Source: Oscillospiraceae bacterium
GTDB lineage: Bacteria > Bacillota > Clostridia > UMGS1810
Assembly (NCBI GenBank): GCA_022769845.1
Contig: JALEIO010000105.1
Span: forward strand, 1-26,234
Direction: 5' to 3'
DNA length: 26,234 nt
Both the position numbers and the translations under genes were made by a program. Numbering within the stretch: the first letter of the stretch is position 1; each line of letters starts with the position of its first letter. This document shows positions 13,295-22,065 of this stretch, one piece after another. The notes under the pieces are model-generated. The model saw nothing but the letters and a program-made list of their open reading frames with translations. It had not been told where the DNA came from and did not search any database.

Positions 13295-15325
13295 TTAATA
13301 AGCCTGCTCCAAATGCTCTGACAACTCCATCAATGCCCGAAGAACCATTCCCGTTCCGTGGTCGTCGTTTTTTATTGTTTCAAGCTGCGCATAATAATTT
13401 GGGTCGTCCTTGCAGCCGGAACCTCTGCACACTCCCGTTACATCTGCGTGTTCATCAACCGAATATTTAACAAGCGCGCAAACAGCCTTTTCAACTATCG
13501 GCAAATACTTGTTCTTATCGAGTATCCCCGCGCGTATTCCTCTTGAAAGTGAAATTGAAAAAATTGCCGTGCATGAAGTTTCGCAATATGATGACGGCAT
13601 ATTAAGCACCTGATGCCACAAGCCCGTTTCACTCTGCAATTTGCAAAGTCCGCAAACAGCCTTTGAATATATTTGAATAAGCTCGTTTCTGCCGTTAAAA
13701 TTCTGCGGAAGATGCTCTATAACGTCGATAAGTGCAAGATATATCCAGCCGTTTCCGCGTCCCCATGGCACATTGTTGGCACGCTTTTTATCAGGAAAAT
13801 ATATGTGTGAGAATATATTTTCGCTTTCCATATACAGCCGCTGCTTATACATTTTTAACTGCTTTACAGCCTCATCGTAATATTTCTCGTTTTTTGTAAT
13901 ATTCCCCATTCTTACAAGAAACGGGCAGCTCATATAGGTATCGTCAGCCCACATTGTATCAATTCGGTAAAAGCACCCGTCCTCCATTCTCGGAATATTG
14001 GTATAAACGCTGTTTATAAGGCTTTCCAGCACACGCATAATCTTTTGCTTTTCGCGTTTATCCGCTTCTCTTACATACAATTCGCATAAATTTGTCCCGA
14101 TTGTGCCGATTGAATCAAGGTCGCCCTTTCTAACACTGCGCTTAAGGAACGGAGTATCTCCGAAAAGCTTGGCATCATACTGCATATATTCGTAATATTC
14201 ATAAAGAATACGCATACTGTCGCAAAAATAATTCTCATATTCCTTTTTGTATTTAGAGCAGTACAAAAGCCCCAGCTCTCCAACCATAATCGCATAAAAC
14301 CATTGCCCGAAAAAGCTGGTATCCAAATACGGACGTAAATATGAAATACCGTCTGCAAACCGCCAAAACGTCATTTTTTCATCCGCATTTTTGTATGGCT
14401 CCTTAAATTGAACGTTCGGGCAATCTGCGCTGTCAAACGAGCCTAACAGCAGCCATGCGCAGCCGTTTTTCCTGTTATGCACAACGTTAGGACAGGACAA
14501 AATATCCTCCGACAGGCATTCAAATCCCCATTTGCCGCCTGTTCTTTCGCAAATTATCTTTATTTCATCACCTTTTTTAAGGCTGTAATTCTCTGTTTTT
14601 ATATTATTTATATATACCGTGCAATTACTTAAAGGCTTAATTTTAAGTATACCGACGCAGTCTGCAACCGAATATGCAAGCGCATATTTTCCGCTTTCAT
14701 CGCCGTATATTTTTTCAAAGTCAATTACTCCGTCAGAATAAGACGGTTTGGGAAATGAAATGCCGCAATCTGCATATTCTTTGATTTTACCCGCGTTTAT
14801 AAGCTCCGAAATGCAAAATCCCTGCTCTTCTTTGTATTCCTCCATTGGTATTGTATCCCTTACCCAAAGAAGATAATCGCAGGTCCAATATTCAGGCCAA
14901 TAAATGTGCGCACAATTATAGCAGAGCCCAAACGTATGGTTTTCACACACACATTTAAAAACTGCCAAATTATCGCCTTCATTTAATTCTATATGAAATA
15001 TCTCTCCATCCTTGCTTGTTTTAAAAGAGTATTTTCCGTTAACGTCATAATTTTCTCCGTTAACAGTAAACGAAACCGCACCTTTTACCGTAAGAGCCAC
15101 CTTTGAAGTGTGCTGACATTTAAGATTAACGCAAACATAGGCATAATCTCCGTTTTGAGCGTCGGGGTAATATTTAGATAAATCAATATGTATTCCTCTT
15201 CTTAAAGTTTTGGATACAAATTCCGCTCGGATGTACGGACGCATTTTTACCTCACCCCTCGGACGTGTTTCCAGCATACGGTCTGCTATATGTATTATTT
15301 TTTCAATACATTCACTCTTGTTCAT
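13295..15325 (-). CDS. GH105/GH88-type unsaturated uronyl hydrolase-like protein with long N-terminal extension
   Basis: A 676-residue protein. The C-terminal half (about 335-670) is a six-hairpin GH88/GH105 barrel: RIDTMWADDTYMSCPFL (454-470), where the ADD pair and Asp456 mark the catalytic region, WGRGNGW (521-527), and GLWHQVL followed by SYCETSCTA. GH105 enzymes remove the 4,5-unsaturated uronic acid from oligosaccharides made by lyases, by hydrating its double bond. The N-terminal 330 residues look beta-rich and Cys-rich, without a signal peptide, and I do not recognise them; typical GH105 enzymes are only about 350-390 residues. AAAGGA precedes the ATG. A GH105 implies that some polysaccharide lyase acts upstream; the neighbouring BNR protein is a candidate. 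Confidence 0.82.
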   Translation of the reverse strand: MNKSECIEKIIHIADRMLETRPRGEVKMRPYIRAEFVSKTLRRGIHIDLSKYYPDAQNGDYAYVCVNLKCQHTSKVALTVKGAVSFTVNGENYDVNGKYSFKTSKDGEIFHIELNEGDNLAVFKCVCENHTFGLCYNCAHIYWPEYWTCDYLLWVRDTIPMEEYKEEQGFCISELINAGKIKEYADCGISFPKPSYSDGVIDFEKIYGDESGKYALAYSVADCVGILKIKPLSNCTVYINNIKTENYSLKKGDEIKIICERTGGKWGFECLSEDILSCPNVVHNRKNGCAWLLLGSFDSADCPNVQFKEPYKNADEKMTFWRFADGISYLRPYLDTSFFGQWFYAIMVGELGLLYCSKYKKEYENYFCDSMRILYEYYEYMQYDAKLFGDTPFLKRSVRKGDLDSIGTIGTNLCELYVREADKREKQKIMRVLESLINSVYTNIPRMEDGCFYRIDTMWADDTYMSCPFLVRMGNITKNEKYYDEAVKQLKMYKQRLYMESENIFSHIYFPDKKRANNVPWGRGNGWIYLALIDVIEHLPQNFNGRNELIQIYSKAVCGLCKLQSETGLWHQVLNMPSSYCETSCTAIFSISLSRGIRAGILDKNKYLPIVEKAVCALVKYSVDEHADVTGVCRGSGCKDDPNYYAQLETIKNDDHGTGMVLRALMELSEHLEQAY

Positions 15326-15353
15326 ATAAATTCATTCCTTTTGACATTATTTA

Positions 15354-16655
15354 TTAATCATCATATTCCACAAGCATCACCGCGTCGCAGTGCCAGCCGC
15401 CTGTGTGCGCAGAATAACTGCCCTCATGCCAGTATACCGGCAAATTATCCTGTGCGTATATCGGCACGGTCGGCCGCCATATCTTTATGTTTTTACTGCT
15501 TGGAATTTTTCTTATAGTCTGCTCCAATTCATAGCTCTTGCCGCAGTTGTGCGAAACATAGCTTTCCAAATACCAGTATTCGCCATCTGTGCGTGAAAGA
15601 TATATGCGGTTGGAATCAATTTCTCCGCCGTCTGCCGGATTAAACCCCTGCTCTCCTACGCCATAATAAAAAGCCATACCGCCCACATAAGTCTGCGAGC
15701 CGTCCGTCTGATTGGGCGCAAGAAAATCGCCGGCATTGGCAACAGGCTCCGACAACACCCACTTTCCGTTTTTGTATTCTGCAGCGTAATATACTATTGA
15801 TGCTGCATCTCCAAGTGTAAACGCAGCCAGACCTACACGATAAGGCATAGTCGGAGAAACCGCAAGCAGTCTTACCGTTGTACCCTCGGGAGACTCATAT
15901 ACTGTATCAAGCTTATTAAGTTCAATTTCACATTTTCCGGAGCTGTAAAGATTTACCTCTGTCCTTTTACCGTCTTGAGTTAAAAGATAACCGTCAGCAT
16001 CAAAAACACCGCTTCTTATTGTATGGTCCTGTGAAATGCGCGGATGCCCGTACAGAGCAAAGAACCACTGTTCGCCCGTTCCGTCAGATGTCGGTATAAG
16101 CTGTTTTCTCACATCAAAATAGAAAAGCCCGCCCGCATCGGATTTTAAAAACGTTGCAGGCTCACTCCAGGTATCACCCTCATCTTTGGAAAATCTAAAT
16201 TCCCATGTAACCGATTTAACACGCGCGAACATCCAAATTTCATTCTTTTTTGTATTTTCAAAAACTTGAGCATATGTAACATTGCTTTCATATGTAAGTG
16301 TGTGCTCTTTGCCGAATGACATAATATCATACGGCTTTTCGGTAATTCTGTAATTAAGCGTATGAGTCTGCGCGTGCCCGGTGTATGTTACCATAATTCT
16401 GCCGTTTTCCAATATGCAAAGAGACGGAGCGTTATGCTCGTCGGCATAGGTACAATTCATACGGCAAATACGCACATCACGGCTTTGTGTTCGGCTGCAC
16501 TTCGCATCAAACTCCTTTATATGTATCTCTCCCATATCCGTTACATAAACTATATATGTAAGACCGTTTGCCGCTGCTATTGCCTTTTCGTTTATCCACC
16601 AGTCTGTATTTGCTCTTTTTATTCTTACTTCCTTTGCCCTGTCCATAAAAATCAT
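15354..16655 (-). CDS. BNR-type beta-propeller protein, possible polysaccharide lyase or glycosidase
   Basis: A 433-residue protein resembling the BNR_4 group of seven-bladed propellers. EHNAPSLCILENGRIMVTYTGH (residues 73-94) fits the family's typical N-terminal blade, and FSKDEGDTWSEP is an Asp-box repeat; a second weaker repeat is near SRTDGEYWYL. Related propellers include ulvan lyases (PL24/PL25 type) and uncharacterised sugar-binding or sialidase-like proteins. No signal peptide, so it is cytoplasmic. Start chosen at 16655, with AAGGAGCG eight bases upstream. The gene lies between the response regulator and the GH105 gene; a lyase creating unsaturated uronic ends would fit its neighbour, but catalytic residues cannot be assigned by eye. 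Confidence 0.68.
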   Translation of the reverse strand: MIFMDRAKEVRIKRANTDWWINEKAIAAANGLTYIVYVTDMGEIHIKEFDAKCSRTQSRDVRICRMNCTYADEHNAPSLCILENGRIMVTYTGHAQTHTLNYRITEKPYDIMSFGKEHTLTYESNVTYAQVFENTKKNEIWMFARVKSVTWEFRFSKDEGDTWSEPATFLKSDAGGLFYFDVRKQLIPTSDGTGEQWFFALYGHPRISQDHTIRSGVFDADGYLLTQDGKRTEVNLYSSGKCEIELNKLDTVYESPEGTTVRLLAVSPTMPYRVGLAAFTLGDAASIVYYAAEYKNGKWVLSEPVANAGDFLAPNQTDGSQTYVGGMAFYYGVGEQGFNPADGGEIDSNRIYLSRTDGEYWYLESYVSHNCGKSYELEQTIRKIPSSKNIKIWRPTVPIYAQDNLPVYWHEGSYSAHTGGWHCDAVMLVEYDD

Positions 16656-16691
16656 TATTTATTCGCTCCTTTTGTGTTGAAGTTTCAGTAA

Positions 16692-18236
16692 TCAGTCAAT
16701 TTCCCTGTTAAAATTCTCCCTGTAAGCGGAAGGGGGCGTTTTCACCTTTTCGGCAAATTTTACACAAAAATAATTCGGGTCATTAAATCCAACCTCATGC
16801 GCTATTTCATATATTTTGTCATTGCTGTTTTTAAGCAATTCCTTTGACGCCTCAATTCTGATATCCAAAAGATAAGTATTAAAGCTTACTCCCATACGCT
16901 CTTTAAACATTTTGCCAAGATAAGCGCTGTTTATATAATAATCATCCGCAATTTTTTGCAGCTTAATATCGGCGTCCATATAGTGTTCGTTAAGATAATC
17001 AACAATTTCTCCTACAATTCCGAGAGAATTTTTAGTTTTAAGAGTGTTTAAAAATTTATGCAGTTCAACTGCATTTTCCTTTAAAAACGACGATACCATT
17101 TCAAAATTGACAAAGTCGGAATTTTTAAGCATAGAATATCTGTAAAAAAACTTTACAACATCTCCGCCTATGCTGCCCGCTCTGTTTCCTATGTCAAAAA
17201 TAATATTGTAAATATATACAAAAACCATTTTTGGGTTTACATATTCATTTTTTATCTGCCTGCAAAACTCATCAACCGCTTTCTCAACATCGTCAGCGTC
17301 GTGATTTTTTATTGCGTCCGATATTTTCAACCAGTATGAATCGTCCGAAAGCTTTTCGGAAAAAGACACATCCTTGACCAAATCGTAAATAAAAATATGT
17401 TCTTCCGATTCATAAAAGGCGGATGCTTCTGTTTTTCGGGCAGTATCCTTCGAGATTTTTATATTTTTTATAAGGTCAACCTCTTGACCTGCAAGAATGA
17501 CAAAATTGTCTTCAATAACATTTTTAATCCGTTTTTCAATGTTCATACAATATCGCTTGATATTATTTCCACAGATAATTGAGCTTATAATAAACTCAAT
17601 ATAGCCGTTATCATTTTTTGAAATGTATGCATACTTATGCTCGGAAACAAAATCATTAAGCTCTTCAAATACTTTTTCAACCGTTTCGGCATTATGCATT
17701 TTCGCGCCCGAATCTATTATTTCTTCGTCAAAAATGCGCACAAGTATATAGCGCATACCCGCGTCGCTTTCAAACGACTTATCTGCGCACTCACTTTCAA
17801 TATTGCCGGAAAGCAACTTATGTATGTACTCGTCCCGCTGATGCCTGATGTACTTGTTTTCGGCGTATATTTCGCTTTTAACACGGTTAAGAAGTTCAAT
17901 CAGTTCATATTCATCCACAGGCTTTAGCAAATAACCGTTTGCCTGGTAATACAATGCTTTTTTGGCATACTCAAATTCTGCATATCCGCTTATTATTATA
18001 AACTTAACCAAAGAGTCTATCTTTCTTATTTCTTCTATCAGATCAAGCCCCGACATACCGGGCATTCGTATATCGCTGATAATTAAATCCACGTGATTTT
18101 TCTCAACAAAACTTATCGCATCCGCAGCACATCCCAAAGCCGCCGCAATTTCAAAACCGTACTGCTCCCACTCTATCAAATACTTCATGCCTTCGACTAT
18201 ACTTTTTTTGTCGTCAATTAATACAACCTTAAGCAT
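16692..18236 (-). CDS. AraC-family response regulator (YesN type)
   Basis: Started at the ATG at 18236, with GAGGGAAG six bases upstream, giving 514 residues; an in-frame start further out would overlap the kinase gene. Residues 1-120 form a receiver domain with Asp8-Asp9, phospho-acceptor Asp55 (IISDIRMP) and Lys105 (LLKP). A long middle region of about 270 residues separates it from two C-terminal AraC helix-turn-helix units (ending GFNDPNYFCVKFAEKVKTPPSAYR). It receives phosphate from the kinase encoded 25 bp upstream. By analogy with YesMN-type pairs it should activate the adjoining glycan-uptake genes in response to an extracellular oligosaccharide. Confidence 0.93.
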   Translation of the reverse strand: MLKVVLIDDKKSIVEGMKYLIEWEQYGFEIAAALGCAADAISFVEKNHVDLIISDIRMPGMSGLDLIEEIRKIDSLVKFIIISGYAEFEYAKKALYYQANGYLLKPVDEYELIELLNRVKSEIYAENKYIRHQRDEYIHKLLSGNIESECADKSFESDAGMRYILVRIFDEEIIDSGAKMHNAETVEKVFEELNDFVSEHKYAYISKNDNGYIEFIISSIICGNNIKRYCMNIEKRIKNVIEDNFVILAGQEVDLIKNIKISKDTARKTEASAFYESEEHIFIYDLVKDVSFSEKLSDDSYWLKISDAIKNHDADDVEKAVDEFCRQIKNEYVNPKMVFVYIYNIIFDIGNRAGSIGGDVVKFFYRYSMLKNSDFVNFEMVSSFLKENAVELHKFLNTLKTKNSLGIVGEIVDYLNEHYMDADIKLQKIADDYYINSAYLGKMFKERMGVSFNTYLLDIRIEASKELLKNSNDKIYEIAHEVGFNDPNYFCVKFAEKVKTPPSAYRENFNREID

Positions 18237-18261
18237 AAGTTCTTCCCTCCGTACGGACAGT

Positions 18262-19998
18262 TTATTGATTTTTAACAGGTAAATCAAGCTTTATCTGCGT
18301 TTTTTCGTAAGGAACGCTTGATACATATATGGTAAATTCATTGTCAAAATAAAGCTTAAGCCGCGTAATAACATTTTTAATACCGACACCTTTATTTTCC
18401 GTATAACTTTCTATGTTTCCGGAATTTATCGCTTCGACCAATTCTTTCTTAAATCCCTCGCCGTTATCGCATATTTCAATAATCAGCCTGTCATCAAATA
18501 TATGTGCGTTTAAAGAAAACGTTTTATTGTTTACAATGCTTTCCAAACCGTGCAAAAACGCATTTTCGACAAAAATCTGAACAGACATTTTAGGAATATA
18601 ACACTGTTTTGCCTCTTCGTCAACATTTATACTTATAGACACCTCGTCATCCATACTGTACGACTGCACATCAATAAAGGCATTTACAAAAACCATTTCT
18701 TCATCAAGCGTTATCATATCTTCCTTCCACGATATAAGATGCCTGAACATTTTTGAAATTTTCTTAAGAATCATTGCCAGCTCTTTATCCTGTTTTTTCA
18801 AGGCTTTCATTCGCATAACCTCAAAAATATTAAACATAAAGTGAGGATTAACCTGTCCCTGAAGCGCATTGAGCTTTGTTTTATAGTGTGCCTTTTCAAT
18901 TTCCGTGTTTCTGATTTTTTCTTTATACACCTCATTGATGAGCGAATTTATTTTAACAATAGCGTCATTAATTCCGCGCGTAAGAGTTCCTACCTCATCC
19001 TTGCCCATATTTTTGTCATCAACGGTTTCAAAAATTCCTTTTTGAATTTTAAGCGCACACTCTGTAAGGCTGTTAAGCTTTGTAGCGTGCGAATTGGTAA
19101 TCATAAGAATGACAAGCGATGAAACAAATAAGATAATGAATATAATCGCTATAAAAGTTATTATTTCCGCGCCGAACATATCCGGCATATTCTTTGGGTT
19201 GTAAAACACCGCAACCTTAAATTCTGCCGGATAATCAAGATCTTTAAAAACAATTCTTCCATCTTTTTCGTTAATTTTATTCCCGACATTATATTCAAGC
19301 TCCGCAAGGTTGGCGCGGTATTTTCTTGCCGCTATCACAGTATCTCCGTTTAACAGATACACATTGCTTTTTTCCGAATGCATATAAAGCGCCTGCGAAA
19401 TGTCCGCAACAGACAAATCAAGCTTTAGTATATTGGATGAATCGTTATACTTTTTCTTGTTCAATTTTCTGAGCATAGAAATTTTATAGCGATGAAGCGT
19501 TTCGTCATAATATGCAAGCACGTTTATATTTTTATCTGCCGCGATAAAATCATCAAGCCACTTCGTGCCTTTTGCGTCAGACATTTTTTTAAGAGTTGTA
19601 CTTCGATACAGATAATCGTTGCTGCTGTAAATTTCTATCCCCTCAAGCGTATCGGCGATTACATAAGAAAGAATTCTTTCATCCAGTTCTCCTGCCGAAC
19701 GAAGCAAGCTTTTTCCGCTTTCCTCGTTCAAATACAGATTTTCATAAATATCATCATCATAGCAAATCAGGTCGCTTAAAAGCAGCGCCCTGTCTATAAT
19801 GGACTGGACTGAACTTTTTGCATTTAATACAGAATTGTTTATTTCCTTGGCATTAATAGAATTAATCTTGCTTGTTGTGATAAATTTGTAAAAAATGCTT
19901 ACTATTATTATGGGAATAATAATGCATATAATATATATCACAAGCATTTTTCCGGAAAAAGACATATCCTTTAAAAAGTCTCTTTTTTCATTTCTCAC
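18262..19998 (-). CDS. Membrane sensor histidine kinase (YesM type)
   Basis: A 578-residue kinase: membrane span at about residues 18-40, a roughly 235-residue extracellular sensor domain, a second span at 277-300, a HAMP linker, then the His_kinase segment LNALQGQVNPHFMFN with phospho-acceptor His386 and an ATPase domain with N-box FVENAFLHGLE and glycine loops DNGEGF and KGVGIKN. The start is GTG with GGGTGAG about seven bases upstream. Extracellular sensors of this family usually detect oligosaccharides, directly or with the binding lipoprotein. It lies 86 bp after the permease gene, with a possible promoter of its own in the gap. Confidence 0.93.
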   Translation of the reverse strand: MRNEKRDFLKDMSFSGKMLVIYIICIIIPIIIVSIFYKFITTSKINSINAKEINNSVLNAKSSVQSIIDRALLLSDLICYDDDIYENLYLNEESGKSLLRSAGELDERILSYVIADTLEGIEIYSSNDYLYRSTTLKKMSDAKGTKWLDDFIAADKNINVLAYYDETLHRYKISMLRKLNKKKYNDSSNILKLDLSVADISQALYMHSEKSNVYLLNGDTVIAARKYRANLAELEYNVGNKINEKDGRIVFKDLDYPAEFKVAVFYNPKNMPDMFGAEIITFIAIIFIILFVSSLVILMITNSHATKLNSLTECALKIQKGIFETVDDKNMGKDEVGTLTRGINDAIVKINSLINEVYKEKIRNTEIEKAHYKTKLNALQGQVNPHFMFNIFEVMRMKALKKQDKELAMILKKISKMFRHLISWKEDMITLDEEMVFVNAFIDVQSYSMDDEVSISINVDEEAKQCYIPKMSVQIFVENAFLHGLESIVNNKTFSLNAHIFDDRLIIEICDNGEGFKKELVEAINSGNIESYTENKGVGIKNVITRLKLYFDNEFTIYVSSVPYEKTQIKLDLPVKNQ

Positions 19999-20058
19999 TT
20001 ATCTCACCCGATTTGTTATAAATGAATAAAATGTAAAAACCAAACTGCTCATACTGAT

Positions 20059-20067
20059 AGTATAACA
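20059..20067 (-). promoter_or_regulatory. Possible extended -10 promoter for the sensor kinase / GH operon
   Basis: On the minus strand the 86-bp gap before the kinase gene contains TGT followed by TATACT, matching the extended -10 consensus (TGnTATAAT at all but one base). No good -35 box is present at the right spacing. It would give a leader of about 50 nt and constitutive low expression of the sensor system. No terminator is evident between the permease gene and this site, so read-through is also possible. Confidence 0.38.
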
Positions 20068-20084
20068 CATTAGATTAAATAAAT

Positions 20085-21005
20085 CTATCCTTTTATTGAA
20101 CCAATCATTACACCTTTTACAAAATATTTCTGAACAAATGGATATACGCACCAAAGCGGAATACACGAAACCATAATTGACGAATACTTTATGACCTCGG
20201 AAAGCGCGTCCATTCTAACGCCTTCATTGCTGGCGGCGCTTGCACCTTCAGCCGCAGACGTACTGTTTGCAAAGAGTATCTCTTTTATTACAAGCTGCAG
20301 CGGAAATTTTGATTTGTCGTTTAAATATAAATACGCTTTAAACCACGCATTCCAGTTGGCAACAATAAAATAAAGCGAAATTACCGCAAGAATGGACTTG
20401 GAAATCGGAATTGCTATTTTAACAAAAAACCTCGTATTTCCGCAGCCGTCAATTTTTGCGGCGTCAAGCAATTCATCCGGAATAGTTGTCTGGAAAAACG
20501 TCTTTGTAATGATTATATTATATACGTTTACAAGTCCCGGCAAAATGAGTGAAAGGCGGTTGTCAATAAGACCGAGGTCGCGTATAAGCAAATAACTCGG
20601 TATAAGTCCGCCGGAAAACAACATAGTAAATGTAAAAAGCATCATAAATATGTCTCTTCCGGCAAAATCCTTGCGGGACAGCGGATAAGCAGCCAAAATT
20701 GTGGTAATTACACCAAGAAAGCTTGTCGCTCCGGTATACAGTATAGCGTTTAAGTATCCGCTGATTATTCTGGCGTCCTTTAAAACCACTTTATATCCTG
20801 AAAGGCTGAAACCCTTCGGAAGTATAAACACTCTCCCTTGCATAACCGCATTGGGGCTTGAAATTGATGACGAAATAACATTAAGCATAGGCAGAACAAC
20901 AAGCAGCAGCACTATAAGCATTACTGCGTCCACGAATGTGTAAAAAATCCTGTCGCCGAACGACGGTCTGCCAAATTTTTTATTACTCACGACACTATTT
21001 TTCAT
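20085..21005 (-). CDS. Oligosaccharide ABC transporter permease (LplC/YtcP type)
   Basis: A 306-residue inner-membrane permease starting at the ATG at 21005, with GTAGGGGGT about nine bases upstream. An in-frame ATG at 21026 overlaps the preceding gene's stop and lacks a good ribosome site. Six hydrophobic spans are visible, and the coupling loop reads DELLDAAKIDGCGNTRFFVK, the EAA motif that docks on the ATPase. The family takes up oligosaccharides such as xylo- or pectin-derived fragments in Firmicutes. Its partner permease gene lies immediately upstream. Ends YFVKGVMIGSIKG, the standard ending of this subfamily, so it is complete. Confidence 0.94.
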   Translation of the reverse strand: MKNSVVSNKKFGRPSFGDRIFYTFVDAVMLIVLLLVVLPMLNVISSSISSPNAVMQGRVFILPKGFSLSGYKVVLKDARIISGYLNAILYTGATSFLGVITTILAAYPLSRKDFAGRDIFMMLFTFTMLFSGGLIPSYLLIRDLGLIDNRLSLILPGLVNVYNIIITKTFFQTTIPDELLDAAKIDGCGNTRFFVKIAIPISKSILAVISLYFIVANWNAWFKAYLYLNDKSKFPLQLVIKEILFANSTSAAEGASAASNEGVRMDALSEVIKYSSIMVSCIPLWCVYPFVQKYFVKGVMIGSIKG

Positions 21006-21019
21006 ATTTATCTTACCCC

Positions 21020-21973
21020 CTACCATAAACTGCTATCTGTTACTCTCTTGGAAAGCTGATTTACAAAAACTATAAGAGTAAGATTGATAACCGAATCAAA
21101 AAGACTGATTGCAGTAGCATATGAATAATCCGTTCCCGTTTGCAAAGCTACCTTATAAGAATATGTGCTTATTATTTCACTCGCAGAAAGGTTGAGCGGA
21201 TTCTGCATAAGAAGAGCTTTTTCATAACCAAGGCTCATCATACTGCCGACGCTTAAAATAAACAAAATTACAAATGTCGGCATAATCGACGGAAAATCAA
21301 TATATATCAGCTGCTTAAACCTGCTTGCCCCGTCAATCGACGCAGCCTCGTAAAGCGCCTGGTCAACGCTTGAAAGCGCAGCAAGATATATTACCGAATT
21401 CCATCCGAGGTTCTGCCATATGCCCGACCATACATAAATATGTGAAAAATACTGCGGCTTCGACCATATATCAATCGCCTGAATTCCCAAAAGATTGCAT
21501 ATATTTCCATACAGCCCTATTCTTGAATTAAGCAGCTGCGATAAAATTCCAACCATAATTACCGTTGATATAAAATACGGCATATAGGTTATCATCTGAA
21601 CCGTTTTTTTGTAAAACTTATTTCGCACAACATTAAGAAGCATTGCAAAAAATACGGTAACAATCGCTTTAACAAGTATGTAATAAACCGATATTTTAAG
21701 GGTGTTAAAAAACACTTGAGCAAATTTCGGCGTATTAAACATCTTTTTAAACTGATAAAGTCCTACCCATTCGCTGCCCCATATTCCTCCCGATGAAGAA
21801 AATCTCTTAAACGCAATCTGCAAACCGAGCATCGGATAGTAAGAGAATATAAAAAGCAGAATAAGGGGAATTGTTATCATAATATATAAATCCCAGTTGG
21901 AGGAAATTCTTTTCATACATCCGGCTCTGCGCTTTTCTATACTAATCGCAGGCTCTGAAGTTTTATGTTTCAT
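21020..21973 (-). CDS. Oligosaccharide ABC transporter permease (LplB type)
   Basis: A 317-residue permease. The ATG at 21973 lies eight bases after AAGGAG and is preferred; an ATG two codons earlier is too close to that site. It has a cytoplasmic N-terminus, a first span at about residues 33-50 (ITIPLILLFIFSYYPM), then five more spans, and the EAA loop ALYEAASIDGASRFKQLIYI. It forms a heterodimeric channel with the product of the next gene. No ATPase gene is found in the cluster; CUT1-type importers of Firmicutes commonly share one MsmK/UgpC-like ATPase encoded elsewhere. Confidence 0.94.
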   Translation of the reverse strand: MKHKTSEPAISIEKRRAGCMKRISSNWDLYIMITIPLILLFIFSYYPMLGLQIAFKRFSSSGGIWGSEWVGLYQFKKMFNTPKFAQVFFNTLKISVYYILVKAIVTVFFAMLLNVVRNKFYKKTVQMITYMPYFISTVIMVGILSQLLNSRIGLYGNICNLLGIQAIDIWSKPQYFSHIYVWSGIWQNLGWNSVIYLAALSSVDQALYEAASIDGASRFKQLIYIDFPSIMPTFVILFILSVGSMMSLGYEKALLMQNPLNLSASEIISTYSYKVALQTGTDYSYATAISLFDSVINLTLIVFVNQLSKRVTDSSLW

Positions 21974-22013
21974 TGTCATCTCTCCTTTTAAGCACTACTG
22001 CTGGTTAAAAGCT

Positions 22014-22043
22014 GTTGTTACAGGAAAAAATTCCTGTAACAAC
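22014..22043 (-). promoter_or_regulatory. Perfect 13-bp hairpin between binding-protein and permease genes
   Basis: GTTGTTACAGGAA and TTCCTGTAACAAC form a perfect stem around a 4-nt loop, 22 bp after the binding-protein stop. On the transcript it is followed by AGCTTTTAACC, too few T for a strong terminator. Such hairpins after binding-protein genes typically protect the upstream message from 3' decay or partly terminate, yielding more binding protein than permease. Confidence 0.75.
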
Positions 22044-22065
22044 CACTTTTCTTAATTATCCATTA

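Noticed and set aside
18237..18287. Longer N-terminus for the response regulator
   Set aside because: The extra 17 residues overlap the kinase gene and precede the receiver domain; GAGGGAAG before the ATG at 18236 marks the start.
20072..20086. Terminator after the LplC-type permease gene (AGATT/AATCT hairpin)
   Set aside because: The stem is only five A/T-rich pairs, overlaps the stop codon and has no following T tract on the transcript.
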